64,000 bases of DNA from contig NC_089241.1 in NCBI RefSeq assembly GCF_000512585.2, positions 3,348,001 to 3,412,000 of the forward strand. The letters are read 5' to 3'. Below the pieces are notes generated by a model. That model made no database searches and was not told the DNA's origin. It was given only the letters and a program-made list of their open reading frames with translations. Origin of the DNA: Kwoniella bestiolae CBS 10118. Its lineage: Eukaryota; Basidiomycota; Tremellomycetes; Tremellales; Cryptococcaceae. Below are positions 1 to 11,606 of the stretch, one piece after another. Position numbers and translations under genes: made by a program. Position 1 is the stretch's first letter. Every line of letters begins with the position of its first letter.

Positions 1-463
1 TTGTTCGGGGGGATGTTAGGGGTCACTGTTGAGTACGGATATAGACATGGTCATTGTTGGATTGTTAGGATGCATTGTGAAATCCCACTGTGGAAAACGT
101 GAGTGTGCACAGCAAGGTAGGCGAATGACGTTACTATACTCCTTTCTTCCTTCTGGGAAAGAAGGCAGCATTCGACTCGACGAACGAATGGGTCGGTGTA
201 CATCCCTAAACCTTTTGGTGTCGATCGAAGCCGGAGTTATGAGGTGCGAAGAGAAAGAAGGCTTCGTCAGACAAAAGGGAAGGAGAAAGCAAACCTTTCA
301 AACTTTGAGACAACCAACACGCAAATACACAGAGACTGCGTCGTCTCCTCTCCCCCTCGACGTATATAAGTCTTAGAGGTTACCTGTGGATCCCCGAGTA
401 TTGGTCACGGTACTGTAATGCATTCAGGTACTTCGACCTCGTACAAAATTCAGATATAGTACT
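1..463. other. Upstream region of the first gene
   Basis: No convincing coding region. An open frame at 29-376 has no introns, no recognisable motif and atypical composition, and it ends beside the TATA box, so I read the stretch as promoter and 5' UTR of the gene at 464. If a gene to the left contributes sequence here, I cannot recognise it. Confidence 0.5.
363..370 (+). promoter_or_regulatory. TATA box of the gene at 464
   Basis: TATATAAG lies about 94 bases before the start codon at 464, a normal distance for a fungal core promoter. This is a sequence match only. Confidence 0.5.
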
Positions 464-1243
464 ATGGGAACCATCATTTTACCTCGTTCTCACCTTGAGA
501 CTCCTTCCAAGGGATGGAGGACATCCATACCCACCGACACGGATGGTATTACTTCCAACGCCAATGGAATGAGCGCACAACCGAAGGATGAGCGACCCAA
601 GTCCGCCCGATTGGAAGGGGACGACCCAAGCGATATACCTACCATAATGATATTCTTGAGTCTCAAGCAGCTTCCAAAGCTTGTGGATGTATCTGAGGAT
701 GATCCAGATGAAAGTGTTCACGAGTTCAAACGTGGGACATTCCGGTGGAACGTCAGACCGCGATTCAACTCTCAAACCAATTCCGCTGTCAACGACGGAA
801 GCATGGCAGGCTATCGATGGCATGTTGCTTATAAGTTCTTTGAATCGGTCATTCACAACAGCTGTTTACCCACATTGGAGGGAGTTGTCCTTACGGGATT
901 CAGCCAAGGCGATTCGGTCCGATCGATCCTCAAGAGATACATACGCGAAGAGCAGAAACAGGCAAGTCAAGATACCTTGGAGTGGTTGGAAGGTGAACGA
1001 AACAAATTGAGTTTGACAGATGATGACTTTTTGTTCGAGATTGTCTATTCTCAGAAGGATTTCGAAAGTCCAAGACCTCCCACAAAATTACCGGAGGAAA
1101 ATGTGCCGTTAGATGACGAGACGATCGATAGGCAGTTGGATCAATACAAAGGATGGAGACTTGCAGGTTCCTGTGAGCCTACGATGTCGTCCAAGGCGGA
1201 TGAGGGGGCATCACTCTGGAGGATCGATATACCTTCGGAATGA
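464..1243 (+). CDS. Orphan intronless protein, distant member of the 44-46 kb family
   Basis: Single-exon gene of 259 residues, unusual among intron-rich neighbours. No known domain recognised, no signal peptide or membrane helix. The N-terminal ~55 residues look disordered. From about residue 60 (IPTIMIFLSLKQLPKLVDV) it can be lined up with the two minus-strand genes at 43943-44839 and 45619-46416, which have IPEVVSFIYLTSGAKFARL and VPQVLSMVYLTSGPRLVRI there. The best match is late in the protein: SQKDFESPRPPTKL against TQAEFEKPYPPFKL and NQEEFEGPYPPFSM, followed by a conserved spacing to a Trp. The alignment was made by eye and the relation is distant. The start is the first ATG after a TATA box. 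Function unknown; probably an order-restricted family of soluble alpha/beta proteins. Confidence 0.7.
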   Translation: MGTIILPRSHLETPSKGWRTSIPTDTDGITSNANGMSAQPKDERPKSARLEGDDPSDIPTIMIFLSLKQLPKLVDVSEDDPDESVHEFKRGTFRWNVRPRFNSQTNSAVNDGSMAGYRWHVAYKFFESVIHNSCLPTLEGVVLTGFSQGDSVRSILKRYIREEQKQASQDTLEWLEGERNKLSLTDDDFLFEIVYSQKDFESPRPPTKLPEENVPLDDETIDRQLDQYKGWRLAGSCEPTMSSKADEGASLWRIDIPSE

Positions 1244-1486
1244 GGCAGGAGGCGATATATGGTATAGTGCTGTACGGTACAGTACTGTGCCTTCGATTCG
1301 TTGCCGTTGACATTAGCGGTGACTGAGAATCACGTTGGATATTCGCGTTTGAGATTGATAGGATACAGTGCATAATGATACAACAGATTCTCTAACACTA
1401 GTGTAGTCTTTCATGGTGTCAGTGTGATCGCCCAATGCAAAGGACTGATCTCAACCATCTCGATATTGGTACTGATATGAAGGACG

Positions 1487-2750
1487 CTACCTAATGAACT
1501 CGTGCATCTTGAATTGGGTGCTCGTAAACCCACTTAGACCATCATGGCCTAGCTCCAATAATTGTTTACCAGTGGTTCTTTTGAGGCCTGAGCCTAGAGC
1601 TGTAGATGAGGTTTCAAACAATGGGGAGAGGGGAGCGGCTGATTGGGTGGGAGGTTGACTATGTGCGAAGTCAGGTCAGTAAGATCAGAAGGGGACATAG
1701 GGAAAGTCGTTTTGGACGCCAAGAAAACGCATCAGGTAACTGAATATGATCGAGTGTATCACCCATGGACTCACACGGCGGCACCGAACACTCTTAATCC
1801 TCTTACATGCGTATCTTTACCGTTCAGATGGTTCGCCAGTATGATGATCCGTAGATGATGACATGGTATTGGGGGGCTAACCAAGCGAAACCCTTATAAA
1901 CTTGGTTCCTCTTCCCTTCCTCACTGTAGCATCATCTTCCGACGTGAAGATGACTGTGAAGACATGATACCTGTCGAACGCAAACTCACCCTTCGGTCTC
2001 TTCACCTTCCTCCGAAACTTCCATAGGCCTCAGGACGATCGGTATCCACCCGTCTGGCTTGTTGAACTCCATATGACGGACCTACATTCATTAGGTTTAA
2101 ATCAGATATCACGACCTCGCTCAGATAGTACTAAGATGAGTAGATGAAGAAGTGAACCTACCTCCTGCAAATCATGTAGTCCCGTTCCTGCTCTTATAGA
2201 TATCTTCGATGGCGTATAAGAGTCATCGCGTGGATGTGACATGTGAACCGCTATTGCCTATGATTGAATAGATGAAAGTCAGCCTTAATTCTTGTGTGTA
2301 CACCCGCGATCGGATACTCACAGATACATGTACTCTCTTGGGGAATGATAGATCTATCAAATGAGGTTGCGGCCCCTCAGACCTGCCGTGTTTCATCCCC
2401 ACATCAGCTCATCATATACTCTGACTTTATCTTCGAGCTCGACAACCACTCACTGCCAGAAAGTCAGATCGTTCCCATCCCTCAAATTATCTACCCCGAA
2501 ACCGTACTTATGCGAGGAAACGGACCACGAGGCAAGATGGGAGAGTTCGGGGCGGTCTGATATGCCATGAGGGATAGGGGGAAGACAATTCAATCGACAA
2601 ATCAAGGCGGATACAGAAATGTCATGGTCGCAAGTGGATTTAGGAAATCAACCGCGTTAGCTATCTTGAATCTTTCGCGCTCTGGACATGATGAGAGGTT
2701 AACTCACCATCCTCTTCCTGGTAAGTCTCTGAATGGACTGACTCTGCCAT
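1487..2750 (-). CDS. APC10: Anaphase-promoting complex subunit APC10/DOC1
   Basis: Seven small exons that close in frame: 2750-2708, 2556-2454, 2382-2322, 2257-2162, 2081-1990, 1876-1775, 1658-1487, giving 222 residues. The DOC domain is unmistakable. In order I see WSVSSHKYGFGVDNLRDG, FWQSEGPQPHLIDLSF (split by an intron inside the Gln codon), DDSYTPSKISIRAGTG, LHDLQE, NKPDGWIPI and LANHLNGKDTHVRGLRVFG. The protein ends in EFIR. APC10 family members carry a C-terminal Ile-Arg tail that docks on the TPR subunit CDC27/APC3, while the DOC beta-sandwich contributes to degron recognition with the coactivator. The ~58-residue segment between the DOC fold and the IR tail looks disordered. The gene is divergent from the site-2 protease at 3248. 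Confidence 0.93.
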
Positions 2751-3247
2751 ATCTAATATCTAGAGCAGAGTCATCTATCTGACATGTAGCAGATGCTCTA
2801 TATGGGTGAATGCGGTGTACAATGCAAGGAAGAAAGAGAACAGCATAGACACTTGAACCAGATGGAGGTGGTACACTGTTTATTCGGTTCTCCCTCGGCT
2901 CGGTTCCGACGGAAGGGGAAGGGGAAAGGGGGTTTAAGCTTAATCTTTACGATGAAGCGAATGAGACTACAATGAGTCAAAGCAGGAATGAGGGATGATA
3001 CTCGTATGATATCTTTTCAAAAATGTTGATGGGAATGATCTGCTCAACTTCACCATATATCTTGTCCATCCATCATCGCTCATATCAGATCAACCAGTCA
3101 ATTCACTGTGGTGATTCCCATCATGATAGCCAACACGTGAATCAAGTCAACCTCAACACCTCTCACGACCATTCATACCCTTTCATCTCGATACCCAATC
3201 TATCTCTCGTCTGATCATCTACCTAGAAGTCATTAGGTAGTTCAAAA
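2751..3247. other. Divergent promoter between APC10 and site-2 protease
   Basis: Short frames here have no family resemblance. I read the region as the shared 5' flank of two divergent genes. A purine-rich stretch (GGAAGGGGAAGGGGAAAGGG) lies near 2910-2930 and may act as a nucleosome-depleting tract; that is an inference. Confidence 0.45.
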
Positions 3248-5432
3248 ATGCTCGATACGCTCCACATCCTACCCACAGTACTTCTGATCTCTCTGATCAT
3301 CTCCATTCACTACTTCACCACCCACTCATCTTCATCATCACTCGACCCAACCGATCAAACATGGCACCTCGAACGAGAGGGTCTGATGCTCTCATTATAC
3401 ACTTCAAGTCTCAACGATTTACCCAGATCACTGTTGAATAAGCTGAATATCAGATTGGCCAGGAGGCTGAAAATAATATACAATGCAGGTATAGGCTTCG
3501 GACTGTTGGGTATGCTCATTGCCATAGTGGGGAGTACATGGGCTACGATAAGTGTATGGCGGGAGGTGATGAATGAGGTGAATTTGCATACGTTGGAGAA
3601 AGTCCAGGAAGGAAAGGTTGGAGAGGTGATGAAACGAGCTTTGAATGAGGATGGGATAAGTAGGACAGTCACTTCGGATTGGGATTTTGCAGGGGGGTTA
3701 CAACCTTTAGTGAGTGTCATAACATTTCGGCTTTGCTAACCATGCTAATATTATCAAACTTGCATTCTGACTTCCGTTTGACATTTGCAGGTACCCGGTC
3801 TCACTATGCCATGGACGCATCTTCCCACTCTGGTCTTAGCCCTGGTGACGAATCAATTGATACATGAATTCGGTCATGCGATAAGTGCTGCCTTGTGAGT
3901 GATTTGATCTGATCGCTTCATTACCTGTTTCTTAACACGAGAAGGTAGTTTGCTCTAACACATACCCCTCGTACCAGAGACGACATCCAACCTTCGCGAT
4001 TCAGTTTCAGCTTGTACGCCGGTATACCCAGTATGATGGTTTCGTTCTCTTCTGCCATAGACAATTTGGACCCGTGAGTCAACCTACATCATTCCTTTTA
4101 TGTCCGTACGTAGTTCATATACAATCCATACTATCATTCAGAAATGCGAAGATGAGATTAGCGACATCCGGACCATTCCATAATCTCCTAACTTGGTTTT
4201 TCATCTGGTTGATCTCTTTCGGTGGAGTGGGTAGATTGTTCTGGTATGATAGGGGTGGTGAAGGGAGGGTCGTAAGGGATGTTCATTGGGTGAGGAAACT
4301 CTTCTCATGTAGTTGCGATGACAGAGCCCCGGGATCAACACTGCTTGATCATACAAACCTATCATCACACTGCTATAACAATATACTCGTGGAGATTCTC
4401 TTCCCACAGTGCCAATACCTATCTGACCACCTTACAGAACTCCCCGCTCTACCCCCATCTCTCCTCCGGTACTCTCCTAACACACCTCGACGATACCCCC
4501 TTATCCATCTCGGCTTCCTCCTCCGACCCATGGTCAGAATACCTATCCTCGGACACAGTAGGCGACGAAGGCAGAGGATGGTGCATGGACAAGACCACCT
4601 TCCTCTCTCAACCTGAACCAGAACCAACCCCTCTCTCCTCTTCCGGCGAGGGCAAGATGAATTGCAACACGTCCGACAAAGTGACTTTCCTCTCTACCTA
4701 CGGACCTACCAAAGGTTCTTATAGATGTTTGAACCCCACACCCATACTGAATATCAAGTCTACCAAATGCCCCTGCCCGGATAGTAGGTGGGTATGTATC
4801 AGGCCTGATCCGTCTGAACAGATCCTACGCATAGGTACGAATGATGGGATTTTACTATTTACTGGACCTAGGGGGGAGGTACTGAGGGATGTTAGGGTTC
4901 AGAAAGTTGATGCGAGGGGTTGGAAAGGGGGTGTTAGATGGGGTGAACTGTTTTTCAGGTAAGCAAAAAAAAAAAAAAAAAAAAAAAGAAAAGATCCGTT
5001 TCTTGCCATGACATCCGTACTAACACCCCCCTACCCAGCTACGCCTCGACCATATCTTTCTCGCTATTCCTATTCAACCTCCTCCCTCTTCCACTAACAG
5101 ACGGCTCTCAACTCCTCCATTCCCTCCTTGAATGGCGGTCTACACTCACCCCTCTACGTCCCGCGGTTCCTTTGAAAGCCACGATCAATAATGGGATAGC
5201 AGATGGGCCGAATATACATCTGTATAAGGAGTATGAGATGGACTCGGATGCGGAAGATGAAGAGCATTTTATTGGAATGGAGTCCGGATCAGCGGGTATG
5301 GGAGGGAGGAGGAGAAGTAAAGAGGCGGTATGGAAGAGATGGGCGAGGAGGGGGGTACAGTGGTTTAGTTTGGTAATGGTGGGATTTTGGGCTGTTGGGT
5401 GGGGGTTGGTATTTCTGCTGAGGTCTAGCTGA
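3248..5432 (+). CDS. STP1: Site-2 intramembrane metalloprotease (S2P, Stp1 type)
   Basis: M50 zinc protease that cleaves membrane-bound transcription factor precursors such as SREBP in the Golgi. Exon 1 (3248-3709) starts with a membrane helix and has a second one (YNAGIGFGLLGMLIAIVGS). Exon 2 (3791-3894) holds the zinc motif HEFGH at about residues 179-183. The next exons contain the family's NAKMR...FHNLL segment and a PDZ-like middle part (NSPLYPHLSSGTLLTHLDD). The last exon has the second catalytic motif FNLLPLPLTDGSQLL, whose Asp is the third zinc ligand, and a final membrane helix before the stop. Introns lie near 3710-3790, 3895-3975, 4074-4140, 4272-4437 and 4957-5038; the last carries a 23-A run. 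In Cryptococcus the S2P Stp1 processes Sre1 for sterol and hypoxia responses; that role is by family. Exon borders around 4270-4440 are approximate. Confidence 0.9.
4965..4987 (+). repeat. 23-base poly-A run in an intron
   Basis: An uninterrupted run of 23 A lies directly behind the GTAAGC donor of the last S2P intron. It is likely length-variable between strains or a sequencing-sensitive site. Being intronic, slippage should not change the protein. Confidence 0.95.
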
Positions 5433-5593
5433 GTAGGATCTTTCTAGGTGATCTTATCAGATTTGGGATTCCCTTGACTATCAAACTCTTGGGATCAAGT
5501 ACAGTTGTATATATTATACATTATTCATACCGTATGTCGTATGAACATTGATCATCTAAGCTTCTATAAGTCAATGCGAACGAGTGAAAACTA

Positions 5594-7148
5594 TTAAAAC
5601 CCGCTCAATCCTCTAACGACCATCTCCATACTTTCATTACCCTCCTTAACCCAATTATCTTCCGCATTATCACAGTATATATCATTACCCAACGTCGCAG
5701 CGTTGGGTTCATCCCTCCATCCGCCCTTCAAGAACGATACACCATGATCTTTCGACATCAAGATGGCTTTCGCACGATCCTGTTCAGTCTTGGAGGGGTG
5801 TTGGAGGGTTGCCCAGAGTGCTATCCTCTGGTTATGAATGGGGTTAGATTAGCATTACTCTTTGTGCGATGTATGCGAATGAGATCGCGAGCCATAACAG
5901 TTCGTTCTGACAATGACAATGAGATCATCCGTCATTGATGGGGGTTGGAGGGAGGACGGTGATAGACAGTTTGTAAACCCCACTCACAGGGGGTATAGTG
6001 ATCCTCCCAATCTTTATACAAAGCTCGCTAACACCCAAACAGCATACCACACCACCATCGTCCCTGTGAGTCCTCTTGGCCATCCAGGATTTCTTGATCT
6101 CTTCGATCCTGCTTTTGGATAGATCGCCGTTGATCATTGGTGTGGCTGTCCCACTCCCGCTCCCACTGTTGGGTGATTTGGTGCCGTTTGAAGAGGGTTT
6201 AGATTTGGGTGATCGTTTTTTGGGGTAGATGATGAATTCTGATACGAGGTATAGCCTAATAAATCATAAATATTAGCTCATCCAATTTCATGCTTATCAG
6301 ATATCACGTTCCATCCTGTTTATGGGACATAATTCAAGAGCGATAGCATACGCGACGCTAGAAGGAAGGACATTACCCACCACTTCTCGTCCCACCCTCC
6401 ACACCTCGTCTCAATCACATATCTCGCCCCCACGGGAATCTCCTTGAAGAAATTATAATGTCTCGCTCCCATCGCCAGGAACGCATTGCTGGTTAGTAGG
6501 GGAGCGAACATGTTTTGACCAAAGTACAGCTCGACCGGATCGGCATTTTTGGGGTATGCCCTGGCAAGTGGTGGAATATGTCAGCTTGAGAAATCACATG
6601 AGGGACTGAGAGAAAGTCGATTTTCATCATGATTCATTGAATGAGTGACATTGAGTTTGAGATTGAATGAGTTGTACCCACGAGTTACTAAGATGTAATC
6701 TATAATCACAATCATCGAACCAAGCCAATCTTTCATACCTATACCTATAATTCTTCATCCCCCCTTTTTTCTCCAGGTCCCTCTTCCAATCGTTGATATA
6801 GTTCAACCTGCCCATACGCAGTTCTCTAAGCTTCGGTTTAAGCGCCGAAGATAGGATGCGGATGTGCCATGTGAAAGGCCATGAGGGGGAATGGAGGATG
6901 AATGTAGCGAGGATTAGGAATCTGACTGTTCGGGTCATATGGATAGATCAGTACACCCGTTGAGGTTATGGTTATGACATGCATGAATATGTAGCCGGAT
7001 AGGCAGACCATCAAGCTAAGACGCAAAACTCACCTGGTCCGGGGATGGTTGGGAGAAGGGCTGATATGGGATTATCACCAAGACCAGCTACGAGAGACCG
7101 CAAGTTGTTTAGCAGGCTGGTAGGTAATGAAGCTGTGAGCGCGTTCAT
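5594..7148 (-). CDS. Hotdog thioesterase-like protein (THEM6/4HBT_2 type), copy 1
   Basis: Five or more exons. Exon 1 encodes MNALTASLPTSLLNNLRSL and ends near TIPGP. The next has a hydrophobic segment then HSPSWPFTWHIR, a basic linker, and the family signature WFDDCDYRLHLSNS, in which the Asp and neighbouring residues form the hotdog active-site helix. Later exons give HYNFFKEIPVGARYV, RCGGWDEKW, a disordered basic insert, DGGVVCCLGVSE and a C-terminal part ending MVVRGLSGF. Members of the THEM6/4HBT_2 group are acyl-CoA thioesterase-like, often membrane associated; substrate unknown. The gene at 9946-11606 matches it exon by exon, so the two are duplicates. It converges with the S2P gene, whose stop is about 160 bases away. 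Confidence 0.8.
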
Positions 7149-7350
7149 GGTGTCTTGTTGGATTTAGTAACGAGAGAAGGAGTAAGAACTTGATGAAGAA
7201 GAGGTGAAATGCGAAAGAAATGACTATTTTGCGGTTGTTGACGTTTTTATCTCCTGCTCGGATGCTCGGCGATCGACCACCCGGTTACTCTACTGGTAAC
7301 TAACATTCCTGATATTATAACAAACAGCCTACGTCTGCTTTAGACTAATC

Positions 7351-7716
7351 CTACATTACATCCCTGCGCTTATCAAGTCTTGGTACTGGTCCAGTGTCCA
7401 GTCGCTTATCATCCCATTTCCATTTACCCGTCAAACTCGGCCATCTGTTATGGGTGTTTCGTCATCTTATTAATCATTTTCTCATCCCGGCTTCCAGCGG
7501 AACGTTCACCTGCGGTCATACCTTGAGCTATGCCCGCATCCCTCCTTTGTAGCATTCGCAGAGCATATTGTCTTCTTTCTGACAGGTAAAAGGTAGGCTA
7601 TCAAGTACAGTGACTTGGACTGCATGATCAGATATCGTTTTATCAGGCGACACATCAAGGTCCAATGCGATTCACAGATATCCGTCGATCGATTGCACAG
7701 TCATTGATATTTGATT
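7351..7716 (-). CDS. Possible small spliced gene, unresolved frame
   Basis: Two competing readings exist on the minus strand. Model 1 has three exons with closing phases: a start at about 7716 (MTVQSIDGYL), a middle exon (KKTICSANATKEGCG), and a last exon (WPSLTGKWKWDDKRLDTG) stopping at 7351-7353, about 59 residues. Model 2 uses another frame in the middle exon (SERRQYALRMLQRRDAGIAQ) and runs on to a stop near 7453. Both look protein-like, and neither resembles a family I recognise. No signal peptide or membrane helix. Transcript data would decide; it may be only an untranslated or spurious frame. Confidence 0.3.
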
Positions 7717-8048
7717 TGATAATCGCGTGGTAGAAAATATGTGATTGAAAGTATAACGACGAGTGATGACGCACTCTCCTCTCTTTTACTCATACTCATA
7801 TGAAATCCCTATCTCACCGGAAACAGTGCTCATACTCGTGCAGCATGAATGGAGGTACAGGCGCAAGCGCACATGCACCCAGCGACAACAAATGAATATT
7901 TCTCTCAGACTGTCTGCCATTCGTCTTCATTCGATGAGACCCACAGACCAAGACAGGTTCGCTCAAGGATGACAAGGGCAAGATGATGAGTGATGTTTTG
8001 CATCAAGATGACAGATCTTCTCGTTCGCACAACAGTCACACAGCAACG
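7717..8048. other. Upstream region of the alcohol dehydrogenase gene
   Basis: Nothing recognisable. A frame at 7763-7972 lacks any domain and is probably 5' UTR/promoter sequence. Confidence 0.4.
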
Positions 8049-9594
8049 ATGAACCAGCAAGGTCATAGGAAAGCTGCCATTTGGGCACAGCCAGGCGAGC
8101 GAGTCCCTCCCCTTCCCACGATACTGACGTACTTCATGTTGATTGATACATCATCTGGTATAGCACTTCCATTACCCTTTCTGCCCTGCCCATACCCACT
8201 CCCTCGCCCACTCAGATACTCATCAAAATCCAAGCTGCCTCCCTATGTCACACCGATACGATCGTACCCAGCGGTATATTCTACACCGAGTTTCCCATTA
8301 TAGCAGGCCACGAGGGTGTAGGTGAGATAGTAGCTCTGGGGGCGGAGGCTGGAAGAGATGGGTGGAAGGTTGGCGAGAGGGTTGGAGCGTTGTTGAAGTC
8401 TGGCGGATGTGGTGAGTTCTTCCCCTATCAGAACCAGGACCAGCCCTGATGAGCGAAGAGGGGGAGGACGCTGATGGATGGAAGCGGAATAGGTCAATGT
8501 GGAGAATGTAAATACCATAGTAAACGGTTAGTCCAATCCCCTAGCTGAAGCTCACCTCACCACGAAGACATGGCTTCGACCGAGCTGAGTCAGGGTGTAA
8601 ATGGATCACCTACAGGTATTGCCCTCAAGCCTCGATGCTAGGTCTGAAAGGCGAGAATGGAGTCTTCGCGGAATATGCTCTAGTAGATAAAGATTGGACA
8701 GTAAGGCTGCCCGATGGACTAAGCTATGAACAAGTGAGTGAAACTTGCGGACTCATCTGTGAAGACTGAGCCGTCGAATGGGCGGGACTACGGTGTACAC
8801 TCACTGGAGCTATACCTGATCAGGCAGCCCCACTGACCTGCGCTGGCGTGACCATCTACTCTGCCATCCGGAAACTCGATCTCTCCGTGGGGGAAGTATT
8901 GTTGATCTGTGGGTTTGGGGGACTAGGCAAATTGGGGGTACAAATTGCCCAAGCCTTGGTCAGTCTATCTCCATGTTTATGTCACCCTATATCCAATGAG
9001 CACGAGAATACTGCCACCTAAAGAGCTCGTACTGATTCTGGTATTGTAACGATGAAGGGCATCAAAGTCATCGGATCAGATATCAGTCAAACCTCTCTCG
9101 AATACCTCTCATCCCTCCCTCCTAAACTCAGACCTGATATACTAGTCAATCCTCACTATGGTAAACCCGAAGATATCTTACATCGGATTAGAGGGTTGAG
9201 ACAGGAGGGGTACGATTCCCTCGGTGGAGCTGATGGTAGGTACAAAATCTACGAAATCTTACAGATCCTGACACACCACGCAGCCGCAATAATCTGTACA
9301 GACTCCCCCCTTGCCATCCCCTTCGCTCTTCCCCTCCTTCGTCCCCACTCCAAACTCCTCCTCACCGCTGGTCCCATGGAGTTATCATTCTCTCTCATGG
9401 ATTTCATATTCAAAGATATCACGGTCATGGGTTCGCTTAACGGTACGAGGGAGCGATTGACGGAAGTGATGGAGTTGTGTGCGAGGGAGGGGATACAGAG
9501 TGAGGTACATGTTGAAAGGTGGGATGAGGGGAGAGGGGTGGAGAGGATTATGCATGGTCAACATGGGGTTGGTAAAGGGGTTGTTAGGATGTAG
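8049..9594 (+). CDS. Zinc-dependent alcohol dehydrogenase (MDR family)
   Basis: Medium-chain dehydrogenase/reductase, NAD(P)-dependent oxidation of an alcohol, probably cytosolic. Exons read in order: MNQQGHRKAAIWAQPGE; IKIQAASLCHTDTIV (catalytic zinc Cys of the SLCHTD motif); FPIIAGHEGVGEIVALG (zinc His-Glu); GQCGECKYHS (structural zinc Cys lobe); YCPQASMLGLKGENG; APLTCAGVTIYSAIRKL; ICGFGGLGKLGVQIAQAL (Rossmann GxGxxG); and the last exon 9058-9594 with the C-terminal half. The last exon is diverged and has a loop rich in Arg/Gly (RIRGLRQEGYDSLGGADGR), so the substrate cannot be told. The exon 1/2 junction is uncertain; exon 2 probably begins at 8216. The gene lies on the opposite strand between two thioesterase-like paralogs. 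Confidence 0.85.
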
Positions 9595-9945
9595 ATAGAG
9601 TTCAAGTCCAAATTTGGTTTTGGTGTTGGTATTGGTCAGATGTCTTTCGTTTCTCTTGATTTCTAGATATATATATATTACTATACTATATCAATGTAGA
9701 AGCCACATGCATTATTGTAAAATCGATGAACGTGTCGTTTCTGAGGCAATGATATTATTGATCCATATTGTATAATGTCTGTTCCTACAGATTATCTATC
9801 AAATGTTCATTCATAGATATATGTCCCTCTGAAAATCGTACTCTCGTACTCTCTCGCACATTCAGAATCATTCATCTCTTCCCATCTCAACCTAGATTTC
9901 GCGCCTCATTCCTGACACATACATATCTTCGCACCCACTCTAACC
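9595..9945. other. Convergent 3' region
   Basis: Lies between the stops of the alcohol dehydrogenase and the second thioesterase-like gene. AT-rich 3' UTR-like sequence (TATATATATA at 9667-9676); nothing coding seen. Confidence 0.5.
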
Positions 9946-11606
9946 TCAAAACGCACTCATCCCCTCAACAACACTCTCCATCCCCCTCCTCCCCACACCC
10001 ACCCAACTATCTCCCTCATTCTCATCTTGCGTCAATCCAATATCTTTACCTAACGCATCGGCATCCTTCTCATCCTTCCATCCTCCTCTTAGGAACGCCC
10101 TTCCACCGTCTTTGGACATGACTATCTTCCTTGCTCGGTCTTGTTCGTTTTGAGCGGGGGATTGGAGGGACATCCAGAGACCGATTCGCTAAAATACATC
10201 ACCGACTAGATTAGCTTTTGATTCGTCATTTCTTTATGCGAGATGTCATGAATGGGATATAAACATTGAAGAGGAGATGTAGTGTTTGTATGAGAAAGGA
10301 CATATCACTCACAGGAGGGATAGTCACCCTACCCATCTTGAAGCAATATTCACTAATAGTCATACAACAAACGATCCCACCGTCTTTCCTCTGGCCCCGC
10401 TTAGCCGCCCAGGATCGTTTAATCTCCTCGACTCTACTACTGCTGGATGGGGTCGATGAGCCGTTGGAAGTGGTAGGTGGGATGGGAGAGGTGGACCGGG
10501 TGGGTGGGTCAGAGATGGAGGGGACGATGGTATCTGATGATGATATTTTCTCGGAAGCTTTCTCAGCTACCTGAGTGATTGATTCGGAGGCGACGATCTT
10601 GGCTTTTTCAGTCTTCGATTTCGAAGTGGATTTCTTCTTTGGGTAGAGGATGAACTCGATGACTACGTAGAACCTATCACAACAACGAGAATAGTCAACA
10701 TCAAACCCGTACATCATCCTAATTGTGTGTGTATGTGTGTGTGCAGTCGTGCATGCTATGTGCATGAGTGAGAAAAGCTAAACTCACCACTTCTCATCCC
10801 ACCCCGCACATCTCGCTTCCATAACGTACTCTGCACCTAGAGGGATCTCCTTGAAGAAATTATAATGCGTTGCTCCCAGTGCCATATGAGCTCCAGGGGT
10901 GAACATGGGCGATAGAGCTTCGATACACCATTTCATCTTGAGTGCGTCGGAGTTCTTGGCGTATGCGCTGTGGAAGAGATGACAAAGTCAGCTATGAACT
11001 ATGATGAATCATAATCACAGAGAACATCATATGTGATTGAGGCATACGCAAAATAGACGGCAATGGAGACAATAAGGGATGAGAACAGGATGGACGTACG
11101 AATTGCTCAAATGCATGTTATAATCACAATCGTCCAACCACGCTATCCTATGTATCCTCGTTCGAAGATCTCTGATCCCGCCATATCTGTTCGACTGGTT
11201 CTTCCAATCCTTAAGGTACTTTGATCTGCCCTTTCGGTAGGCTAGGTAATACGCTTTGATACCCCAGTACCAGACTCGGATGTGCCATGTGAATGGCCAG
11301 GAGGGGGAGTGGAGGATGAACAAAAGCAGAAGGAGGGCTTTGACTGAATGTACAAGAAACGGACATATCAGTGGAGAGTCCGGTTTGACAAGTCAAGAAG
11401 AGGGGAGGTGGGATGGGATGGGATCAACATGAAGGAAAGCAGTATGGCCGGAAATCAGATGGAAGATGGTCTTTTAGACTAGACTTACTGGGCTTGGGGA
11501 TGAACGGTAAGAGTGGTTTACTCGAATCCATGGACAATTTCGAGATGATAGCTTTGAAGCTATCTACCAAAGAGGTAGGAAGCTGAGCGATCAATCGGTC
11601 CAACAT
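9946..11606 (-). CDS. Hotdog thioesterase-like protein (THEM6/4HBT_2 type), copy 2
   Basis: Paralog of the gene at 5594-7148 with the same exon order. It begins MLDRLIAQLPTSLVDSFKA at 11606; an in-frame upstream ATG at 11696 would add 30 residues, but the paralog supports the shorter start. Then a hydrophobic stretch, ILHSPSWPFTWHIR, the active-site signature WLDDCDYNMHLSNS, HYNFFKEIPLGAEYV, RCAGWDEKW, a longer Ser/Pro-rich insert than in copy 1, KDGGIVCCMTISE, and a C-terminal part ending VVEGMSAF. By family an acyl-CoA thioesterase-like enzyme with unknown substrate. A good splice donor at about 11778 after MSVVDRSRVTGK suggests an upstream, perhaps non-coding, exon, but I could not join it in frame. 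Confidence 0.8.

Noticed and set aside
29..376. 115-residue frame before the first gene
   Set aside because: No motif, no introns, ends just after a TATA box that serves the next gene; most likely promoter sequence.
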